From positions 6,036,538-6,100,537 of the forward strand of contig CM041203.1 of assembly GCA_023078555.1 (NCBI GenBank): a stretch of 64,000 nt of DNA. Direction: 5' to 3'. Positions 58,000-64,000 of this stretch are shown here, piece by piece; position 1 is the first letter of the stretch; every line of letters starts with the position of its first letter. This DNA comes from Ulva prolifera. Its lineage: Eukaryota; Chlorophyta; Ulvophyceae; Ulvales; Ulvaceae. The notes under the pieces are model-generated. The model saw only the letters and a list, made by a program, of their open reading frames with translations, was not told the origin of the DNA and did not search any database. Both the position numbers and the translations under genes were made by a program.

Positions 58000-60290
58000 A
58001 GCATGTTTGCGGAGAAACCAAAGTGCTCAAATCACTTCCCAAGCATGTATAGTCAGTTCCCAAGCATGTTTGTGTAGAAACCAAGTGGCTCAAGCAGTTC
58101 CCAAGCATGTCTAGTGAGTTCCCAAGCATGTTTGTGTAGAAACCAAGTGGCCGCGGCAACTTCCCAAGCATGTCTAGTGAGTTCCAAGCATGTTTGTGTA
58201 GAACCAAGTGGCTCAACACTTCCCAAGCATGTCTAGTGAGTTCCCAAGCACGTTTGTGTAGGAAACCAAGTGGCTCAAACACTTCCCAGCATGTTATAGT
58301 CAGTTCCCAAGCATGTTGTGTAGAAAACCAAGTGGCTCAAGCAGTTCCCAAGCATGTCTAGTGAGTCCCAAGCATGTTTGGTAGAAACCAAGTGGCTCAA
58401 ACAGTTCCCAAGCATGTCTACTGAGGTCCCAAGCACGTTTGTGTAGAAACCAAGTGGCTCTAACACTTCCCAAGCATGTATAGTAGTTCCCAAGCATGTT
58501 TGTGTAGTAAACCAAGTGGCTCAAGCATTTCCCCACGCATGTCTAGTGAGTTCCCAAGCATGTTTGCGTAGAAACCAAGTGGCTCAAACACTTCCCAAGC
58601 ATGTTATAGTGAGTTCCAAGCATGTTTGTGTAGAAACCAAGTGGCTCAAGCACTTCCCAAGCATGTCTAGTGAGTTCCCAAGCACGTTTGTGTAGGAAAC
58701 AAGTGGCTCAACACTTCCCAAGCATGTATAGTCAGTTCCAAGCAGTTTGTGTAGAAACCAAAGTGGCTCAAGCAGTTCCCAAGCATTTCTAGTGAGTTCC
58801 CAGCATGTTTGTGTAGAAACCAAGTGGCTCAAGCAGTTCCCAAGCATTGTCTAGTGAGTTCCCAAGCATGTTTGTGTAGAAACCAAGTGGCTCAAATAGT
58901 TCCCAAGCATGTCTAGTGACGGTTTTCGCCAACGCACGTTTGTGTAGGAAACCAAGTGGCTCAACACTTCCCAAGCATGTATAGTCAGTTCCCAAGCATG
59001 TTTGTGTAGAAACCAAGTGGCTCAAACTTCCAGCATTTTAGTGAGTTCCCAAGCACGTTTGTGTAGAAACCAAGTGGCTCAAGCATCCCAAGCATGTTAG
59101 TGAGTTCCAAGTCAAGTGTTTGTGTAGAAACCAGTGGCTCAAATTCCCAAGCATGTCTAGTGAGTTCCAAGCACGTTTGTGTAGAACCAAGTGCTCAAAC
59201 ACTTCCAAGCATGTATAGTCAGTTCCCAAGATGTTGTGTAGAACATGTCTACTGTGTAGAACCAAGTCCCAAGCATGTCTAGGAGTCCCAAGCATGATTG
59301 GTAGAAACCAAGTGGCTCAAACATTCCAAGCATGTTAGTCAGTTCCCAAGCATGTTTGTGTAGAAACCAAGTGGCTCTCAAACATTTCCCAAGCATGTTT
59401 GTGTAGAAAACCAAGTGGCCGCGGCAATCCCAAGCTGTCTAGTGAGTTCCCAAGCAGTGTGGTAGAAACCAAGTGGCTCAAACACTTCCCAAGCATGGTA
59501 TAGTCAGTTCCCAAGCATGTTTGTGTAGAAACCAAGTGGACTCAAGCAGTTCCAAGCATTCTAGGAGTTCCCAAGCATGTTTGTGTAGAAACCAAGTGGC
59601 TCAATAGTTCCCAAGCATGATAGTGAGTTCCCAAGCACGTTTGTGTAGGAACCAAGTGGCTCAACAAACTTCCCAAGCAGTAAGTCAGTCCCAAGCAGTT
59701 TGTGTAGTAGAAACCAAGTGGCTCCAAACAGTTCCCAAGCATGTTGTTAGAAACCAAGTGGCCGCGGCAATCCCAAGCATGTCTAGTGAGTTCCCAAGCA
59801 CGTTGTGTAGAAACCAAGTGGCTCAAACAGTTCCCAAGCATGTTTGTGTAGAAACCAAGTAGCCGCGGCAATTCCCAAGCATGTCTAGTGATCCCAAGCA
59901 CGTTTGTGTAGAACCCAAGTGGCTCAACATTCCCAAGCATGTATAGTCAGTTCCAAGCATGTTTGTGTAGAAAACCAATGGCTCAAGCAGTTCCAAGCAT
60001 GTCTAGTGAGTTCCCAAGCATGTTTGTGTAGAACCAAGTGCTCAAACTTCCCAAGCATGTATACCGAGAGGGTGGGTCCCAAGCACGTTTGTGTAGAAAA
60101 CCAAGTGGCTCAAGCGTTCCCAGCTGTCTAGTGTTCCCAAGCATGTTGCGTAGAAACCAAGTGGCTCAAACACTTCCACGCATGTATAGTCAGTTCCCCA
60201 AGCATGTTTGTGTAGAAACCAAGTGCTCAAACAGTTCCAAGCAGTTTGTGTAGAAACCAACGTAGCCCGCGGCAATTCCCAAGCATGTCT
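58000..60290 (+). repeat. Indel-rich satellite segment
   Basis: The densest damage in the right arm: shortened CCC, TTT and AAA runs, truncated monomers (for example 59,030-59,290) and a foreign-looking CGGTTTTCGCCAACG at 58,920. The first several monomers track the clean block at 51,721 onward. Order is then hard to follow. Clean sequence resumes at about 60,290 with an order resembling 21,450-21,770. Confidence 0.8.
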
Positions 60291-63200
60291 AGTGAGTTCC
60301 CAAGCATGTTTGTGTAGAAACCAAGTGGCTCAAACAGTTCCCAAGCATGTCTACTGAGGTCCCAAGCACGTTTGTGTAGAAACCAAGTGGCTCTAACACT
60401 TCCCAAGCATGTATAGTCAGTTCCCAAGCATGTTTGTGTAGAAACCAAGTGGCTCAAGCAGTTCCCAAGCATGTCTAGTGAGTTCCCAAGCATGTTTGCG
60501 TAGAAACCAAGTGGCTCAAACACTTCCCGAGCATGTATAGTCAGTTCCCAAGCATGTTTGTGTAGAAACCAAGTGGCTCAAGCAGTTCCCAAGCATTTCT
60601 AGTGAGTTCCCAAGCATGTTTGTGTAGAACCCAAGTGGCTCAAACACTTCCCAAGCATGTATAGTCAGTTCCCAAGCATGTTTGTGTAGAAACCAAGTGG
60701 CTCAAGCAGTTCCCAAGCATGTCTAGTGAGTTCCCAAGCATGTTTGTGTAGAAACCAAGTGGCTCAAACAGTTCCCAAGCATGTCTACTGAGGTCCCAAG
60801 CACGTTTGTGTAGAAACCAAGTGGCTCTAACACTTCCCAAGCATGTATAGTCAGTTCCTAAGCATGTTTGTGTAGAAACCAAGTGGCTCAAGCAGTTCCC
60901 AAGCATTTCTAGTGAGTTCCCAAGCATGTTTGTGTAGAAACCAAGTGGCTCAAGCAGTTCCCAAGCATGTCTAGTGAGTTCCCAAGCATGTTTGTGTAGA
61001 AACCAAGTGGCTCAAACAGTTCCCAAGCATGTCTAGTGAGTTCCCAAGCACGTTTGTGTAGGAACCAAGTGGCTCAAACACTTCCCAAGCATGTATAGTC
61101 AGTTCCCAAGCATGTTTGTGTAGAAACCAAGTGGCGCAAACAGTTCCCAAGCATGTTTGTTTAGAAACCAAGTGGCCGCGGCAATTCCCAAGCATGTCTA
61201 GTGAGTTCCCAAGCACGTTTGTGTAGAACCCAAGTGGCTCAAACACTTCCCAAGCATGTATAGTCAGTTCCCAAGCATGTTTGTGTAGAAACCAAGTGGC
61301 TCAAACAGTTCCCAAGCATGTTTGTGTAGAAACCAAGTAGCCGCGGCAATTCCCAAGCATGTCTAGTGAGTTCCCAAGCACGTTTGTGTAGAACCCAAGT
61401 GGCTCAAACACTTCCCAAGCATGTATAGTCAGTTCCCAAGCATGTTTGTGTAGAAACCAAATGGCTCAAGCAGTTCCCAAGCATGTCTAGTGAGTTCCCA
61501 AGCATGTTTGTGTAGAAACCAAGTGGCTCAAACAGTTCCCAAGCATGTCTACTGAGGTCCCAAGCACGTTTGTGTAGAAACCAAGTGGCTCTAACACTTC
61601 CCAAGCATGTATAGTCAGTTCCCAAGCATGTTTGTGTAGAAACCAAGTGGCTCAAACAGTTCCCAAGCATGTTTGTGTAGAAACCAAGTAGCCGCGGCAA
61701 TTCCCAAGCATGTCTAGTGAGTTCCCAAGCACGTTTGTGTAGAACCCAAGTGGCTCAAACACTTCCCAAGCATGTATAGTCAGTTCCCAAGCATGTTTGT
61801 GTAGAAACCAAATGGCTCAAGCAGTTCCCAAGCATGTCTAGTGAGTTCCCAAGCATGTTTGTGTAGAAACCAAGTGGCTCAAACAGTTCCCAAGCATGTC
61901 TACTGAGGTCCCAAGCACGTTTGTGTAGAAACCAAGTGGCTCTAACACTTCCCAAGCATGTATAGTCAGTTCCCAAGCATGTTTGTGTAGAAACCAAGTG
62001 GCTCAAGCAGTTCCCAAGCATGTCTAGTGAGTTCCCAAGCATGTTTGTGTAGAAACCAAGTGGCTCAAACATTTCCCAAGCATGTCTAGTGAGTTCCCAA
62101 GCACGTTTGTGTAGGAACCAAGTGGCTCAAACACTTCCCAAGCATGTATAGTCAGTTCCCAAGCACGTTTGTGTAGAAACCAAATGGCTCAAGCAGTTCC
62201 CAAGCATGTCTAGTGAGTTCCCAAGCATGTTTGTGTAGAAACCAAGTGGCTCAAACAGTTCCCAAGCATGTCTACTGAGGTCCCAAGCACGTTTGTGCAG
62301 AAACCAAGTGGCTCTAACACTTCCCAAGCATGTATAGTCAGTTCCCAAGCATGTTTGTGAAGAAACCAAGTGGCTCAAGCAGTTCCCAAGCATATCTAGT
62401 GAGTTCCCAAGCATGTTTGCGTAGAAACCAAGTGGCTCAAACACTTCCCAAGCATGTATAGTCAGTTCCCAAGCATGTTTGTGTAGGAACCAAGTGGCTC
62501 AAACACTTCCCAAGCATGTATAGTCAGTTCCCAAGCACGTTTGTGTAGAAACCAAATGGCTCAAGCAGTTCCCAAGCATGTCTAGTGAGTTCCCAAGCAT
62601 GTTTGTGTAGAAACCAAGTGGCTCAAACAGTTCCCAAGCATGTCTACTGAGGTCCCAAGCACGTTTGTGTAGAAACCAAGTGGCTCTAACACTTCCCAAG
62701 CATGTATAGTCAGTTCCCAAGCATGTTTGTGTAGAAACCAAGTGGCTCAAGCAGTTCCCAAGCATGTCTAGTGAGTTCCCAAGCATGTTTGTGTAGAAAC
62801 CAAGTGGCTCAAACAGTTCCCAAGCATGTCTACTGAGGTCCCAAGCACGTTTGTGTAGAAACCAAGTGGCTCTAACACTTCCCAAGCATGTATAGTCAGT
62901 TCCCAAGCATGTTTGTGTAGAAACCAAGTGGCTCAAGCAGTTCCCAAGCATGTCTAGTGAGTTCCCAAGCATGTTTGCGTAGAAACCAAGTGGCTCAAAC
63001 ACTTCCCAAGCATGTATAGTCAGTTCCCAAGCATGTTTGTGTAGAAACCAAGTGGCTCAAGCACTTCCCAAGCATGTCTAGTGAGTTCCCAAGCACGTTT
63101 GTGTAGGAACCAAGTGGCTCAAACACTTCCCAAGCATGTATAGTCAGTTCCTAAGCATGTTTGTGTAGAAACCAAGTGGCTCAAGCAGTTCCCAAGCATT

Positions 63201-64000
63201 TCTAGTGAGTTCCCAAGCATGTTTGTGTAGAAACCAAGTGCCTCAAGCAGTTCCTAAGCATGTCTAGTGAGTTCCCAAGCATGTTTGTGTAGAAACCAAG
63301 TGGCTCAAACAGTTCCCAAGCATGTCTAGTGAGTTCCCAAGCACGTTTGTGTAGGAACCAAGTGGCTCAAACACTTCCCAAGCATGTATAGTCAGTTCCC
63401 AAGCATGTTTGTGTAGAAACCAAGTGGCTCAAACAGTTCCCAAGCATGTTTGTTTAGAAACCAAGTGGCCGCGGCAATTCCCAAGCATGTCTAGTGAGTT
63501 CCCAAGCACGTTTGTGTAGAACCCAAGTGGCTCAAACACTTCCCAAGCATGTATAGTCAGTTCCCAAGCATGTTTGTGTAGAAACCAAGTGGCTCAAACA
63601 GTTCCCAAGCATGTTTGTGTAGAAACCAAGTAGCCGCGGCAATTCCCAAGCATGTCTAGTGAGTTCCCAAGCACGTTTGTGTAGAACCCAAGTGGCTCAA
63701 ACACTTCCCAAGCATGTATAGTCAGTTCCCAAGCATGTTTGTGTAGAAACCAAATGGCTCAAGCAGTTCCCAAGCATGTCTAGTGAGTTCCCAAGCATGT
63801 TTGTGTAGAAACCAAGTGGCTCAAACAGTTCCCAAGCATGTCTACTGAGGTCCCAAGCACGTTTGTGTAGAAACCAAGTGGCTCTAACACTTCCCAAGCA
63901 TGTATAGTCAGTTCCCAAGCATGTTTGTGTAGAAACCAAGTGGCTCAAGCAGTTCCCAAGCATGTCTAGTGAGTTCCCAAGCATGTTTGTGTAGAAACCA
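60291..64000 (+). repeat. Right-arm satellite, terminal block
   Basis: Clean monomers. The start shares the CCCGAGCATG variant (60,526) and order with 21,682. TAGCCGCGGCAATT monomers (61,340, 61,689, 63,631) precede repeated TATAGTCAG / AAATGG / TCTACTGAGG / CTCTAACAC series. Private CCTAAGCATG occurs at 60,858, 63,151 and 63,254. The array continues beyond the window. Confidence 0.88.
61763..62878 (+). repeat. 372-bp (six-monomer) higher-order repeat, three copies
   Basis: Three successive six-monomer series start at 61,763, 62,135 and 62,507, exactly 372 bp (6 x 62) apart, with no 41-bp monomers. The first four monomers of each series agree in type; the last one or two differ. This is thus a younger or less uniform higher-order repeat than the 1,260-bp one. 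Confidence 0.8.

Larger units (their letters stand above)
19093..64000 (+). repeat. 62-bp satellite array, right arm
   Basis: The same 62-bp satellite, same orientation as the left arm, running to the end of the window. It is dominated by TATAGTCAG, TCTACTGAGG, CACG, CTCTAACAC, CTCAAGCAG, CTCAAACAC and CCGCGGCAA variants. The 62-bp length is not a multiple of three, so frames cycle every 186 bp. This produces the regular ladder of 60-190-codon minus-strand frames, none of which has gene features. Confidence 0.98.

Noticed and set aside
1-64000. CENP-B box or telomere repeats
   Set aside because: I found no sequence resembling the conserved CENP-B box core (TTCG and CGGG parts) and no TTAGGG/TTAGG tracts in the monomers read.

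Overview
The whole window is tandemly repeated, non-coding DNA of the kind found in eukaryotic satellite/heterochromatin blocks. I see no supportable functional protein gene, tRNA, rRNA, promoter or terminator. The organism must be a eukaryote with large satellite arrays. Decayed zinc-finger-like frames in the central island fit an animal, and arthropods such as ticks have large C2H2 zinc-finger families, but the lineage is only a guess.

Layout. (1) 1-15,638: head-to-tail array of a 62-bp monomer, about 45% GC by count of the consensus. The monomer is built from a ~21-bp ancestral unit: two TTCCCAAGCATG-type subunits plus a third AAACCAAGTGG subunit. (2) 15,639-16,282: four units of an unrelated ~169-174-bp repeat with zinc-finger-like open frames. 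(3) 16,283-19,091: seventeen units of a 160/179-bp repeat with its own higher-order structure. (4) 19,092: one ambiguous base exactly at the exit from that island. (5) 19,093-64,000: the 62-bp satellite again, in the same orientation.

The satellite has several layers of order. Monomer variants differ at a few diagnostic positions and fall into at least three subfamilies (1-2.45 kb plus 19.1-64 kb; about 2.6-11.45 kb; 12.06-15.64 kb). Some monomers are shortened to 41 bp by loss of one 21-bp subunit. Around 25-42 kb the monomers form a 21-member higher-order repeat of exactly 1,260 bp (19 x 62 + 2 x 41), with six complete copies. Above that, blocks of 1-4 kb recur at offsets such as 3,906/3,968, 4,297, 6,382, 6,279, 6,237 and 6,839 bp, each of which decomposes into 62s and 41s.

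Several islands (about 1.44-4.05, 11.45-12.06, 19.09-19.5, 56.16-56.76 and 58.0-60.29 kb) are full of single-base indels, mostly in short homopolymers. Three of the four places where the repeat type changes, other than the clean left edge of the central island, lie in these islands or at the ambiguous base. The array order should therefore be treated as provisional there.
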